DNA of 64,000 nucleotides from Wallacemonas rigidus (taxonomy: Eukaryota; Euglenozoa; Kinetoplastea; Trypanosomatida; Trypanosomatidae). Made by a program: the position numbers and the translations under genes. Position 1 is the first letter of the stretch. Each line of letters starts with the position of its first letter. Shown here in pieces: positions 33,601 through 43,954 of this stretch. The notes beneath the pieces were generated by a model. That model was not told the DNA's origin. It saw only the letters and a program-made list of their open reading frames with translations, and did no database searches. The stretch is from positions 1 through 64,000 of the forward strand of contig JASAOL010000552.1 in assembly GCA_030849045.1 (NCBI GenBank). Reading direction: 5' to 3'.

Positions 33601-36600
33601 CAGAGGGTGGAGCAAGCCCCCGCCCCCGTGAACGTCACGGTTCGCATTGTTCGTCGCTTCTGTGTCGGCGTCGTTGTCAAGCTCTTGGCGGCTTCCTTCT
33701 TGCCCGTCCGTCACCCTCATCATCACTTTGGCCACTTGTTCGGCGTCGTGCAGTGCACGGCCGCACGTGACGAGAGAGGGGGGGCCACTACTTTGTACCT
33801 CTGATAACAAGAATCGTGGCGCGATGGAGGAGGCGGACGAAGGCACAGTAGAACGGTACGGACGTGCTGGCAGCCTGTCGCCGTGCGATGCGTTACACTC
33901 CGTCTCATCATCGTTCTCATTGTTGCTGTCTTCGCCTTCAACGGCCCCGCAGGCTTTCGCGCTGCGTGCGGAGACTCCGGGCAGGGACCGCATGCCACTC
34001 GCCACGCCTGTGCCCGCTGCCGCGGCGGCCGAACGAGCAAAGAGCCGCGTGTGCGCCGGTAACGACTGGGCGCTCTGTAGAACATCGACGAGGGCGTGCA
34101 TCAAGACCGATGAGGGTAAGTGGGTCACGGTGACGCCAGAGGTCGTGGCAGAGGAGGCGGGACCCCGCGGTGACGCTGGTGGTGTGGCGCCTACCGGCTC
34201 CGCGCTGCCTGCCGTGGGGACAGCCGGTGCACCGTCAGCGGGCTGTCGAGTGCCCGGTCCTCCACCAGCGGTCGACGTTTTCCGTGCCGCGTGCTTCTCA
34301 GCCGCGGCAATAATGGCACGATTCGACTGGTGCAAGAGTCGCTGCAGTCGTTTGCTCAGCTCATGCATATAGAGGAAATGATCGCGCGGCACGGCGACGG
34401 TCGGCGTGTGCGCCTTAGACAGCGTGCGCGCACTCAGCAACACACACTTGGCCCAGTGGAGTGCGTGACAGCGGCGCCGGGTGCGCGCGCCGGATGGTTC
34501 GGCCTCATCCTGCGGTGAGGTACCCGTGACGGTCGCGCGAGGGCCCGGCATAAACGAGAACGGAGCGGCTTCCTTGTGGTGTTGGTCGTGTCGACGACGC
34601 TGACGATCGCGGCGTTGGCGATGGGAGAGATGTCGCGGTGAGCGAATACAGGGAGAAGACGGGTCCGCCTTGGCATTCGCCTGTAGTCGATCAGCGGCTA
34701 CAGGCGCTGCACGGAGCCCGTTGGCCTGTTCGTCGCTGTCCGCATCGCTGCTCACATCGGTGTCGCTGCGGCAGGTGGAGAAGGAGCCGCTGCGGCAGGA
34801 GACGTCACTAACTTCGCCCCCAGCGTCGTGGTCCTCGCTGGTGTCATTTGACGCGTTTGCCCCGTCTCGTGTTCCACGGGCCCCGGTACGACGAAGTCGT
34901 GCGTCGAACGGCGGCACAGGCGGGCGTTGACCCGTCGCCGGCTCCCGCATCGGGTACTGGGGAGTCGGAGTCACGTCGGCGGAGTATGCCAGCACGGTCG
35001 TCTCTCGCTGATGCAGAGCGAGATCGCTGAGGCCTTTCATCATCGCCTCTGTGAACGGCGTGCTCCATCGGGCAGACGGCAGTGGACCTCGTAACAAGGT
35101 CACCGAGGTCTGTGAGAGTGTGCAGGCGTACTGCATAACCGCCTTCGAGATGGTCGCTCCGCAGTTGTAGGCGTTCGTCTCTGCCACGACGCCCATCACC
35201 GTCATGAGCGGGTGACAACGGATAAAAGATGCCGCGAGGACGTACTCGACGCGCAGCGCAACGGCACTATCGGAAAACGTATCAGCGGAGAAGCATGAGC
35301 CGCGTGCTTCTTGCGCGCGTCCTTCCGCGCCCCCAGCTGCCGGCGAAGACAGGTCACCGCCATCGTCGCTGCCCGAACGCGGTGTGGTAGCGTCGGCCGA
35401 CGAGCGTTCACTGTTGGCGAGACTGAACGGATCACTCCGGCGCCCGCGATTTTGCTCAAGCCGAAGCCGCCGCGCCAGCCGCGCGCGTGCGACATCGGCG
35501 CCGCTACATCCCCCGAAGACGAAACGCAACATCCATTCGAGCGCTTTGCCGCCGCGGGAGTCCGGCGGATGCACAGCCATCAGCTCCGGCGTCAGCACGT
35601 GTGCCAACAACATCGTCGCCTGTGCCGCAAAGACTGGTCCTTGTTCATCCATGTAGGCGATGGCGGACTCCGCGATACGTACGTCGTGCGCTACACAGGC
35701 GATCGTCGTGAGGCAGAGCACACTCATGTTCTCACGCACCTGCTCTGTCAGCTCCATCTCCACCGCACGGAACCGCTCGCAGTGCAGGCACGGCTGCGGA
35801 GTGCCCGAGGTCGTGGCGACTGAGGTCGTGGCCCCGCGAGCCGCCCCTGACGGTGGCAGCGGGGGGAGTAAAAGGGACGACGCCGTCGCACCGGCAACCG
35901 CGGCCGACTCATTCGCTGCCTTTGCCTGCGCGGCGAGCGGCGAGAGCACAGGGGGACTCGTCACACCATCTTGGCTAGGGCCAGAGTGCGTAGGGTCGCT
36001 GCCGAAGCTGCGATCGTCTGAGAGGGGAGACGCCGCCAGCGTCAGCGAAGGCGTGCCGGTGGAGCCGTGCGCAAGCGTACTGGCCTTCTCCAGCACCAGA
36101 GCGAGCATCACCTCCTCACCAGTGGCCTCCGCCGCCAACAGAGGGGCAGCCCGCGCACTGCGAAGGGACGGAGACATGAGAACCAGGTCACATCCACTGT
36201 GATGGGCGGAATGTGGTTGTGCCTGACCCATACGGCCTTGACCGTCGTGCGGCGTGCCGTGGATCTCCATGCCACAGGGTACTGCTGGCGAGCCTGGCGA
36301 GGTTAGTTCAGGGCCACGAGGGTCCACAGAAGGAAGATTGCGCTCGGAAACGGCCAGATTCGGCCCTGACAAGTGTAAGGGCACTGCACTCCCTCCGGCA
36401 GACGTCGCAGTCTCCGGAGAGGCGTGTGCGCCTGTCACGCACAGGCCGTGGTAGCGAGCGTGGTAGTCGCTGTACTCGACCAGCTGGCGCTGCACGGTCG
36501 TGGTTGATAAAAACGCATGTGTGAAGGCGGCCGTGACCGTCACGGTGACGTGAGCGAGCATGCGATTCGGCGCATCGTCATCGCACTGGTCCTCAGCTAT

Positions 36601-38259
36601 GAAGGATGAGGCGGACGAGTGCGGCAAAGAAAAGGTGTGCCTCTCCTTATCGTCATCGCTATCCTGCTGGGCGGCTTGGCCATGCTGTAGTCCGGTAGAA
36701 GTCGGTGAGAGCTGGGCTATCGTGTGCGCGTCCACATCGAGGAGACCATCATCTGACCAGGTTGTTCTGATTTGGTCAGGCACACGTGCACCACAGTGGC
36801 TCCGAGACGAGCCCGAGTGAAGATAATGGTGCCCACCGCCACCTGGGCGACGATCGATGCCGGGAGACGTGCCAGCACCATCTGCCACCCGGTCCGCACT
36901 GTGCGTATCGATCATAGACATGGCCACCAAGAGGGCCTCCAAGATGGTCAGCAGGTGTTGAACGTATTTGCAGCGCGATAAAATGTACGCCGTGAGAGCC
37001 GCGGGGGACTCGGGAGGGTTCACGGCCCTTACCGCCATGTCGGCCACAAACAGGGACGAGCTCACGCTGCACGCGGCCGATATTTGACGTGAGAGCCACT
37101 CAGGGGCGCGTCCCGAAAAAGACAGTGACTGCGGCTGCGAGCCGCCACACATCACCGCCGCGGCGGCCGTACTGACTGCCCCCTGCGTCGTGAGCAAGGA
37201 CATGGCGAAGGGCACAATGGCCTCCACCTCATTACACGCCTCCTGCAGTGCCGTTGCGACGGTCTTTACGTAGCTCAGGTGTGTCTGGAAGAAGGCGTGG
37301 GCGGTGATGGCATCCCAGACTGGTCCACAGGTCGCGTGGTAGGCGTCAAGGGCACCATCACGGGCCTCGTCGGTGCGACCGCTGAGAACGCGCAGTGCGA
37401 CCTGCGTCAAAGCCGCGCACTGCTCCGCTGTCAGCGACGTGGTGGATGCGGTGGTGGTGGTCTCTGGGGCGACAAGCAAAGCAGGATCTGTCGATGAGCG
37501 AGAGCCTGTGTACGCTGTACCGCCCGATGGCACCGCTGTGGCTGCCGTCACGACCTCCATCGCGAGCGCAACGTCGAAGTGACCCATGACAAGTTCGAGC
37601 AAGAGCGGCAGACGCCCACGCACGTACTCCATGACGAGATAACTGCGGCGACGCAGCTCCGCCGTGAAGTCCTCATGGAGGAGAATCTCGACAAAGCTGT
37701 GGGGAACGGGCATGGGGTCAGACTCCGTTGCTGAGTGGTGCATCCCTCCTGTGAGAGATGTCAGAGGGGGCGGCAGTGTCGAAACGTTGGCGGTGTGGTG
37801 CTGGGACGCACCACCATGAGTAGAGCTCTCTGTGCTCGCCCGTGCACGTGTGTGGTGCGCGTGTCCGAGACTCTTCCCGGGTCTGTCATCGCCAACAGAG
37901 CCGCCGCCATCGTTGCGTGAGCGCGAGGAACAACTTGACGACGGTCCTGACGCCGGTGAAAATAAATGGCGATGGCCTTGCTCATCTGTGACCGTGTCGT
38001 TGGGGAGCTCATGATGCGCCGACGCATGCGGGCCGCTCAACGCGCTGTCGTGGCTATGATGGTTGGCCTTCCCATTCGTATGATGCTGGTTGACGTAGCG
38101 GTATTGCCACGCGCTCACCCGTCTCAACTTCCGCGCGAGGTCAGATGTTTTTCCATCGAGAGCGCTCAAGGTGCCTTGGCGGCCGGCCGCTGTGGAAGCG
38201 TGAGAGGGCGTCAACGTCACTCGCGGATCCTTCAATTGACGTAGTAAAGGTGAGCTCAT
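30652..38259 (-). CDS. Very large conserved-type hypothetical protein, 2535 residues
   Basis: I cannot assign a function. A single frame of 7.6 kb opens at the ATG at 38259. The protein alternates hydrophilic Ser/Ala/Thr/Gly/His-rich linkers with helical blocks. Clear helical blocks are residues about 187-240 (HSFVEILLHEDFTAELRRRS, EYVRGRLPLLLELVMGHFDV), a second around AYHATCGPVWDAITAHAFFQ, a third near SRCKYVQHLLTILEALLVAM, a fourth near VRENMSVLCLTTIACVAHDV, and a later one near LHEVVYASLFSILEAIGDVL. There is no signal peptide, no membrane span and no catalytic motif I can see. The blocks suggest a helical-repeat scaffold. The first block weakly recalls the start of SAPS-domain proteins (regulatory subunits of PP6-type phosphatases), but the match is too short to use as a name. 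It is the largest gene here, taking 12 percent of the window. Confidence 0.85.
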   Translation of the reverse strand: MSSPLLRQLKDPRVTLTPSHASTAAGRQGTLSALDGKTSDLARKLRRVSAWQYRYVNQHHTNGKANHHSHDSALSGPHASAHHELPNDTVTDEQGHRHLFSPASGPSSSCSSRSRNDGGGSVGDDRPGKSLGHAHHTRARASTESSTHGGASQHHTANVSTLPPPLTSLTGGMHHSATESDPMPVPHSFVEILLHEDFTAELRRRSYLVMEYVRGRLPLLLELVMGHFDVALAMEVVTAATAVPSGGTAYTGSRSSTDPALLVAPETTTTASTTSLTAEQCAALTQVALRVLSGRTDEARDGALDAYHATCGPVWDAITAHAFFQTHLSYVKTVATALQEACNEVEAIVPFAMSLLTTQGAVSTAAAAVMCGGSQPQSLSFSGRAPEWLSRQISAACSVSSSLFVADMAVRAVNPPESPAALTAYILSRCKYVQHLLTILEALLVAMSMIDTHSADRVADGAGTSPGIDRRPGGGGHHYLHSGSSRSHCGARVPDQIRTTWSDDGLLDVDAHTIAQLSPTSTGLQHGQAAQQDSDDDKERHTFSLPHSSASSFIAEDQCDDDAPNRMLAHVTVTVTAAFTHAFLSTTTVQRQLVEYSDYHARYHGLCVTGAHASPETATSAGGSAVPLHLSGPNLAVSERNLPSVDPRGPELTSPGSPAVPCGMEIHGTPHDGQGRMGQAQPHSAHHSGCDLVLMSPSLRSARAAPLLAAEATGEEVMLALVLEKASTLAHGSTGTPSLTLAASPLSDDRSFGSDPTHSGPSQDGVTSPPVLSPLAAQAKAANESAAVAGATASSLLLPPLPPSGAARGATTSVATTSGTPQPCLHCERFRAVEMELTEQVRENMSVLCLTTIACVAHDVRIAESAIAYMDEQGPVFAAQATMLLAHVLTPELMAVHPPDSRGGKALEWMLRFVFGGCSGADVARARLARRLRLEQNRGRRSDPFSLANSERSSADATTPRSGSDDGGDLSSPAAGGAEGRAQEARGSCFSADTFSDSAVALRVEYVLAASFIRCHPLMTVMGVVAETNAYNCGATISKAVMQYACTLSQTSVTLLRGPLPSARWSTPFTEAMMKGLSDLALHQRETTVLAYSADVTPTPQYPMREPATGQRPPVPPFDARLRRTGARGTRDGANASNDTSEDHDAGGEVSDVSCRSGSFSTCRSDTDVSSDADSDEQANGLRAAPVAADRLQANAKADPSSPCIRSPRHLSHRQRRDRQRRRHDQHHKEAAPFSFMPGPRATVTGTSPQDEAEPSGARTRRRCHALHWAKCVLLSARTLSKAHTPTVAVPRDHFLYMHELSKRLQRLLHQSNRAIIAAAEKHAARKTSTAGGGPGTRQPADGAPAVPTAGSAEPVGATPPASPRGPASSATTSGVTVTHLPSSVLMHALVDVLQSAQSLPAHTRLFARSAAAAAGTGVASGMRSLPGVSARSAKACGAVEGEDSNNENDDETECNASHGDRLPARPYRSTVPSSASSIAPRFLLSEVQSSGPPSLVTCGRALHDAEQVAKVMMRVTDGQEGSRQELDNDADTEATNNANRDVHGGGGLLHPLSSVPPTIGTEASTATGGVHTGGGLPHEVHLAVSERHEQAFADSFCFGKSDLGDLLDNAPAFVSVPLHEVVYASLFSILEAIGDVLLCERPRLNSIFVNDVLTLLYEIRLCMMESAASEDLFGITSALSMNRSSVMAATGSVSQNGSDLSGSAPYPFGSTRPTLGGAGSGAAQSLSTASARLPPITALSRVTAEKPAVLFPEFYVVLLESGLRINEVVRRWRRELKTDPNHPAAGLLPLLQRVKGRAERLQMPSEEEQRATRGALRLLLGVSTQGHLRSLHGTVLHVDDLDVKGTRKEEMTPRLGMSASLDTLRSSRTRASECANVDALQSHISVDRQDEAVGSGAADECGGRGKTAAAVGCAEAMPDAVGRACVLPRVATAELDALAELTTTIADGPSVSPPSAVFASPTLPLLPTGRTLAPSSLSSPSSAPAPSPAAATVTEQRSARGDAPAPCVKHSVRLVGTPADLLAVQQRAEGHLGYNLPTLRRSLLEALTSEPSAVHTATPESSPVSTTTTSASAARHAHHTPADALFCAQINFQREATRWRAVEPDWIVTPVTGSGVVTRNAAAVGKEGEDNEADVEAGRSGGSPARSTRVQPLRTAQPHSATSRTSLSCHHTASQQEERPSAMLLPNTLRLLESGAFGAAGGNWSFSFMRKSDAAQWVMLDRHSMGTDANDDADETSGVKRASEEHVGEVARAGALAGVAKSHHAAAALSALKVSALSQLSVPDTTPVSVSSPTSSLSAATPDKSPHSPPHRRFHTRSNSTMDCRCRRHEAEEEAHLVQHSRRSHAVYACGQTVPALPRRRARSQPCPTFYHSRDGLFMAETDVIAPHRTVSYEDPPTVGRNDDVIEETAPQGTPTSSPLLCDESSPPSLGVPLSSDRTSVPAKPGSTTRGISSVDMRARSPLLSMAAVRKHSVADFLRMLSAEDGEGGTSPGRARRSTVKKPALLSPSQQTPPELRSPSGSDLSSRGGDDLST

Positions 38260-40920
38260 ACGATCAAGTGCAATCCTCCCTCACTTCCTGGACGGTATAT
38301 ATATTGTGTGTGTTTTGTTGTGAGCGTTGTGAACAGCCGCTATTATAGGTGGCACAGGTATTCACGTGTGTGATGAGTGTACGGGAGGGAGGGGGGGACA
38401 ACGGCACGCACGCGCACAGCGATAGTCAACAAAGGCTGACGCGTCACTGAAGAAGATGCTTACTATTTTTTATGTTTCGTTTTCAGGTGCTGTCCAGTTA
38501 GGTTATCAGCTGTATTTATCCGTGTGTATGTGTGTATGGGGTGTGCGTTTGTGATTATTTTCAAGGTCAGGCCACGCCGACGCGGTCAAGTGCGTACACC
38601 GACGTACGGAATGGAGACTGGTAGACAAGAAGAAAAGGGGAGGAAACAACAATGATGGGTTTGCAAACGCTCAGAAAGGAAGAATGCAATTGAAAGAACT
38701 CAATACACCACGAAGAAATGAGCACTCAAATCAAAGAATTCACACAGGTGAGAAGTAACAGGGCACACACACACACGTGCGGAGGGGACAAGAAAGATTT
38801 ATTTCGCTTATTCAAGTCGACAAAAAAAAAAATATGTGCGTGCCTGCTGTCAGTGGTGATCGCTTTTTCAACGAGACAGAGACAAGAACTGTTTGAAGGA
38901 AAGATATACTACGAGTGAGAGAGAGACAGAGCACGCGCGACCTAGCTACAAAAAAAAGGGGTAAATAGTAGAGCAGCGCAATAAAAGAAGGCAGAAGGAA
39001 AACAAATTAAAGTACGTAAAAGAGGAAGAGCGACGGGAGATGAGAGAGGGTTTGCCAGGACCTGCCAATCTTCACGAAATCACACGGTGCCATCTGTCCG
39101 TTGTTGAACACGGCGGCAGACATGGACCGCACACACACACACACATCACAAGATGAGAAAAGGGTGAGACAAAACAAAAAAAAAGGAAAGGTGTGGGATT
39201 TGGGGTTTGAGTGGTGGGATACATTCGTATAGAAGAAGGCGTGTGCGTTGCCGTGAAAAGAGACAGCGGCCTGGGAACAAGTCAGTGCATTCGCAGACGC
39301 ATGCAGAGCGGTCAAAGGGGGGAAAAACGCAAGCCTTGTCTCATGTGTGTGCCGTGACACACAAATAGACGTGACGGCAGCGAAGAAACATCGAGCGGAT
39401 GCGAACAGTACGCACCACTGCGTGGGCAGAACACGTGGACGGGAGGAGGGGAGAAGCACGTAAACGCACAACGTGTGTGTGTGTGTGTACGCCACCGTTT
39501 TTGCTCGACCTCTACAGTACGCACGAGAAAGACAAAACTCTCACGGCTCTGCGTCTCTGCCACTGTTTATCGCTACGAACGTTTGTCGCCAGTCATTCAG
39601 TTAAAATGTCAAACAAGTCGTGAAAAGGGTGAGCGTCAAGAGAGAAAAAGAAGTACAAAGCCTTTCCTTTTTTTTTCACACGAAGAATAATAAGAAAGAA
39701 ACGCATCTTCGATGCCGGCACAGCCGTGCATTGCTCTTTTTTTTTTGCCAGAGTTCACGTTTTCTTTGTTCAAGTACGTCTCGTGCTCTCCGCACTCATC
39801 AATGACTTGTCTTCTTTCTTTTTTCCCTTTCACAATGGTCATGACTCAAGCAGCTTCCGCGATCGCCGCGGCATGATTAACAGTCACGCCAGCCTTTCTT
39901 TTTTTTTTGTTTTTTCTTGATTCAGACTTTTCTTTTCTGCACACCAGGCCGTTGGATCGCACTGGCTCCCAGCATTCGCCGCCTCTGTGGTTGTGGCCGT
40001 CGGCTTTGCCTTCACGTCCGTGGAGTTTGTACGAGTCGTGGAAAAAGCCGAAAACAGAAACAAAGCGAGAAGGCACGTCCAACCAAATAGATCAACCTTG
40101 TCCAACCAATATAAACAAAAGAAGAGAGAGAAGCACGGACACACGCCACACAAGAACGAGATGCGCAGCACCAGACACGCACACCAGAAAAGAAAAGAAA
40201 AAAGATAAAGTAAGAACATCAAACAAGGGAAAGGAAACATGACTGGCAGCGGTAATACAAGACGCTTCGGCTCTCGCGATCTGCACTGAAGAAGCGACAC
40301 CTCTCTGTTCACTCTCCTTCTCTCCACCTTTTGAGCACGTCTCGTTGCGTAACGGCGACAGAGAGACGCGTCTGGAAGTCAGTTGCCTACGGACAAAAGC
40401 ACCCTGGCCAAGGTCGAGATTGGCATTGTTCGGAGTGCGCTTGTGCGTTTACCGTTTTCGTAGGCTTTCCTCTTGTTTGTGTGTATGTGTGCACACGCTG
40501 ACATCTTTTCTTTTTTCTTTTCCTTGAAAACACCCATACTGGAGAGGTTTTTGTTGTTGTTGCTGCTGCTGCTTCCAACGTGACAGTCGTGTGGGTGCAC
40601 GCACAGGCCTCGTCGCATGTTGTTCCTCTGGTGGTACGCACTTCCCCTTCCTTCTCTAACGTTTCCTCGCTCTTTTCTTGTGTTGTCGTTGTCTGTTTGT
40701 CTGTTTATTTGCTTTGTAACGCTCTGTCTAAAGACGCTGGGTTGTGGTACCGAGCGTTCACACGGGAGCGACACCTCATGAGAGGGTGTCAGCGCACAAA
40801 AAAAAAAAAACGAGGGCAGAGGAGACGCGACACAAAGCTGAAAAAAAGAAAAAAAAAAGAAAGGACGAGCGTTCGTAGAGGAAAAGCTAGGAGAGAGTCC
40901 CTTTTTCACTTCGTCTTCGC
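38260..40920. other. Long intergenic region between SEC61 alpha and the 2535-residue gene
   Basis: 2.7 kb with no supported gene; part must be an unusually long SEC61 3' UTR or 5' UTR of the large gene. Plus-strand A runs at 38821-38831, 38949-38957 and 40799-40812 are U runs in the transcript; T-rich plus-strand stretches lie at 39668-39680, 39737-39748 and 39897-39916. A short frame around 39960-40060 has GC-ended codons but lacks an ATG and was not accepted. Confidence 0.5.
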
Positions 40921-42381
40921 CTACGCGGTCTTCTGCTTCAAGAAGCCGTATCCAAGATCCTGGCCCTCCTGTTGAAGAATCTCAAAGTACTGGTTGATCA
41001 TGGTGACTGAGAGCAGGATACCCGTGCCGCTGCCAATGGCGCCGAGGAAGTCCGCAAAGATGGTGAGCGCACCCACGCAGAGACCACCGAAGCTGGCTGC
41101 GACGGGGATGTACTTGTCCAACAGGCGCGTCATGTCTTCCTCGCTCTCGCGGGCCTGCACAAGCCAGCGACCCTGCGCCACGAGCTGCTTCGCCACGTCG
41201 CGCGGTCCCGTGTGCGAGATGGTGATCCATAAGCGCGAGAAGATCGCGCAGCTCGTCAAGACGAACGCGATGTAGAAGATCGCGTGAATGGGGTCCGCCA
41301 TGAGGTCGTAAAAAGTGGACGGAGGGGTCAGGTAGTACGCCAGACCACCTGCCGGATAAAGCTGGCCGATACCGCCCCCGTTGTAGCCGCGCTCCTCCCA
41401 GCGACCAAGGAGGTTGATGAGGAAGTTGCGATTCCCGAAGCGGCGCGACAAGATCTGAGAGAAGAAGTTGATATTCGACACGACGCTGGTCTGGAGGATG
41501 ATGGGCATGTTGCTTGTGTAGAAGAGCTTAATCAGGTACGGCTGGCGGTCGGCGCTGTTGAACTTACTCTTTGTCATCAGCGGCACACGGAAGCCCTGGA
41601 AGAAGACGACAATGACGAACACCACAAAAGTGGCGAACACGTTGGTCAGGTTCGGCAGCTGCGGGCGGTAAAAGGCCTCGCGGAGGGCACGCACCTTGTC
41701 ACGGCGGGACACCAGAAGATGGAAAAAGGCGATAATCGCGCCTTCAAATTCGCTGCCGCGGCCAGTGTTGATCGTGGAGGGCGAGAAGCTCTTCCAGATG
41801 ATCGTGTCGCACACGTTGGTGGCGATGAACAGAGACGTAGCGGAGCCAATACCCCAGCCCTTCTGCAGGAGCTCATCGAGGAGCATACAGATCATGGTCG
41901 CCGTCATGAGTTGCATCACAATCACCGCGCACATCACCATACCGATGCGCGAGGGCTCCCCGTACATGCCGGAAGACACGTACGCGATGGCCTCAACGGC
42001 GGTCACCAACAGTGCCGCGAACTTCTGGATGCCCTCGTAGACAGCGCGCTGCTCACGGTTGTTGCTGTCGTACGTGATGATGCCTACGCCGACGAGCAGC
42101 TCCATCACAAGGGAAGCCGTAATAATCGGGGAAATACCGAGCTCCATCAGGGTGCCCTTGTTGCTGGCCAGCACCACACGCATCCAGTAGAACGGGTCCG
42201 AGGAATTCCCTGGGCGCGCACCGTAGACGGGCACCTGGCAGCACACCAGGAAGATGAACAGCGCGATGGCCGTCCAGACGATGCGCTCCCGAATAGGCGG
42301 CACGCGGCGTGGCTTGTCCACCTCCGGCAACAAACCGAGGAAGGGCTTGAGGCCCATCATCCAGCTGCTCTGCTGGGACAT
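40921..42381 (-). CDS. SEC61A: SEC61 alpha, protein-conducting channel of the ER
   Basis: SEC61 alpha forms the channel through which nascent proteins cross or enter the ER membrane. The 486-residue protein follows the family from the first residues: KPFLGLLPEVDKPRRVPPIR at 12-31, then ten hydrophobic helices including IVWTAIALFIFLVCCQVPVY, the plug-region segment DPFYWMRVVLASNKGTLMEL and GISPIITASLVMELL. The TM6/7 cytosolic loop that contacts ribosomes is present around SRRDKVRALREAFYRPQLPN, and further blocks are GFRVPLMTKSKFNSADRQPY and MINQYFEILQQEG near the C-terminus. Length is typical for eukaryotic SEC61 alpha (about 475 residues). The start ATG at 42381 gives MSQQSSWMMGLKPF. The beta and gamma subunits are not recognised in the window. 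Confidence 0.97.
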   Translation of the reverse strand: MSQQSSWMMGLKPFLGLLPEVDKPRRVPPIRERIVWTAIALFIFLVCCQVPVYGARPGNSSDPFYWMRVVLASNKGTLMELGISPIITASLVMELLVGVGIITYDSNNREQRAVYEGIQKFAALLVTAVEAIAYVSSGMYGEPSRIGMVMCAVIVMQLMTATMICMLLDELLQKGWGIGSATSLFIATNVCDTIIWKSFSPSTINTGRGSEFEGAIIAFFHLLVSRRDKVRALREAFYRPQLPNLTNVFATFVVFVIVVFFQGFRVPLMTKSKFNSADRQPYLIKLFYTSNMPIILQTSVVSNINFFSQILSRRFGNRNFLINLLGRWEERGYNGGGIGQLYPAGGLAYYLTPPSTFYDLMADPIHAIFYIAFVLTSCAIFSRLWITISHTGPRDVAKQLVAQGRWLVQARESEEDMTRLLDKYIPVAASFGGLCVGALTIFADFLGAIGSGTGILLSVTMINQYFEILQQEGQDLGYGFLKQKTA

Positions 42382-42596
42382 TCTCTCGTCGGATTGTTCT
42401 TGTTGGTTCGATGGGTGATTTTGTCCGGCACGACCGTTGTTTACTTGGGTGTACGTGTGTGTGTGGAGTTGTTCTCGCTTCTGTTTAATGCTGTGTTTTT
42501 CCTCTTAGTACAAAAACGCGCACAACAAGCGATTAAGACACAAAAAAGGGGAAGCTTCTTTTTCTTTTATGTGGTTGTGTGTGTGTGTGTGTGCGA

Positions 42597-42628
<32 letters not shown>

Positions 42629-43954
42629 GACGAGATCGACCACGTGCCAGCGCAGCAGTCGTGGGAAAAGGAAACAAGGATGCAGAGAGGGGGCGGCACA
42701 GAGAGGAAGCGGGAGGGGGGAATCGGCAACGTCAACATGTGGTAGGTTCTATCGCGTAGGGAAATGGCGTCAGTGGAGGAGGGCTTCTCCCTCACGTCAA
42801 GAACGCATGTCAACGCAGCGAGAACAAAAAAGGACGAGCACCGACAGCTTAGGCTGCCCCGAGGGCGTCCCCGGGGACGAGAACAAAATTAGGAGGAGCG
42901 AGGATGAACAAGAGAGGATGAGTCGTCGCGGCTCTTCGCACACCTCTTGTCAGCTAATTTCATATGAACGAGTGCCTCTAGGCGCTATTGGTCGTCGTCC
43001 CTAGATGTTTCATTCTGTATTTTTATTTTTATTTTGATGTGTGTATGTGTGTGTGTGTGTGTCAGACGGGCACGTGGTGCCTACGTGCTCGCTCTTGCTC
43101 TGGGCAGTCAAGTTGATGGAGATCCTTCTCTCTGTCGTCGCAAGACGATGATTTCTTGGTCGTCGTCTCGTTCCGTTCGTGTGAGGAACGGTCTCCGTTC
43201 GTATGACACATTGTGGCAAGAGCGAAGGGGGAAGTAGTCGTCTTTTCTTGATTTTTTGGTATCTTCTGCTATGATATCGCTCTTTCGCTGTCGTTCCCCG
43301 ATGAGCACCGCTTTTCGTGCGACCGGTGCGCGCTTGTTGAGGGTGGGCGAGTGCGTGCGACGAGACACGCAGTGGTGCACTCCCCCTCCGTGTTTCCGCC
43401 TGCTGTTCAATGAGGCGCTGTCATACTGCGTGGGGTGCCCGTAAGAGCCAAACGCAGATGGCAGTGGAGAGAAGAGGCACAAGCACAGCCTCTATACAAA
43501 CAAAACAAGCAAAGCGAACGCGCGCGAGGGGGACTTTGAAAAAGAGAAGGAAAAAAAAAACACGTGCACTTCCCGCGATAGGAAACAAGGAAGAGCGAGG
43601 AGGCACAACAGACAAGAAGAGGTGAAAAAGTAGAGAAAGAAAAAGAGAGGGAAAAGGGCGTCTTTGTGCGTCTGTGAGAAACGAAGAAAAAAAAGAAATT
43701 CTGTGAGCTATGTAGGAACACTACTGTCCATGTCGTCGCGTTGCCGGGTTGTCTGTGAAAACGGAAAAGAGAAATAAATAAAAAAAGGGGGGAAACAAGA
43801 AGCGAGAGAAGAAGAACAACAGACAAGAAAAGGGGGAAAGGGGGGGAATCCATTCGCTCCGTACAACACGGTGCAGGCCGACAGGCGGGACGGCCGACAC
43901 GAGGGACAAAGAAGGGAAAAAGAAAAAGGGGAATCCAAGCTACAAAAGGTGAGA
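42382..43954. other. Intergenic region between RRM-like and SEC61 alpha genes
   Basis: No gene seen. It holds a (TG)n run at 42575-42592, a (TTA)10 microsatellite at 42598-42627 and another (TG)n run at 43046-43062. Purine-rich plus-strand stretches at 43535-43700 and 43760-43850 are pyrimidine-rich in the 3' UTR of the upstream gene. Confidence 0.6.
42598..42627. repeat. (TTA)n trinucleotide microsatellite
   Basis: About ten perfect TTA units in the 5' flank of SEC61 alpha, adjoining a (TG)n run. It is UAA-repeat in the sense transcript if retained in the primary RNA. Confidence 0.9.

Noticed and set aside
39884-40327. 147-codon minus-strand frame with a leader-like hydrophobic stretch
   Set aside because: The hydrophobic part comes from pyrimidine tracts, there is no ATG near the GC3-rich section (39960-40060), and no splice site arrangement supports it.
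41284-42759. 491-codon plus-strand open frame
   Set aside because: Antisense to SEC61 alpha, which matches its family along its whole length.
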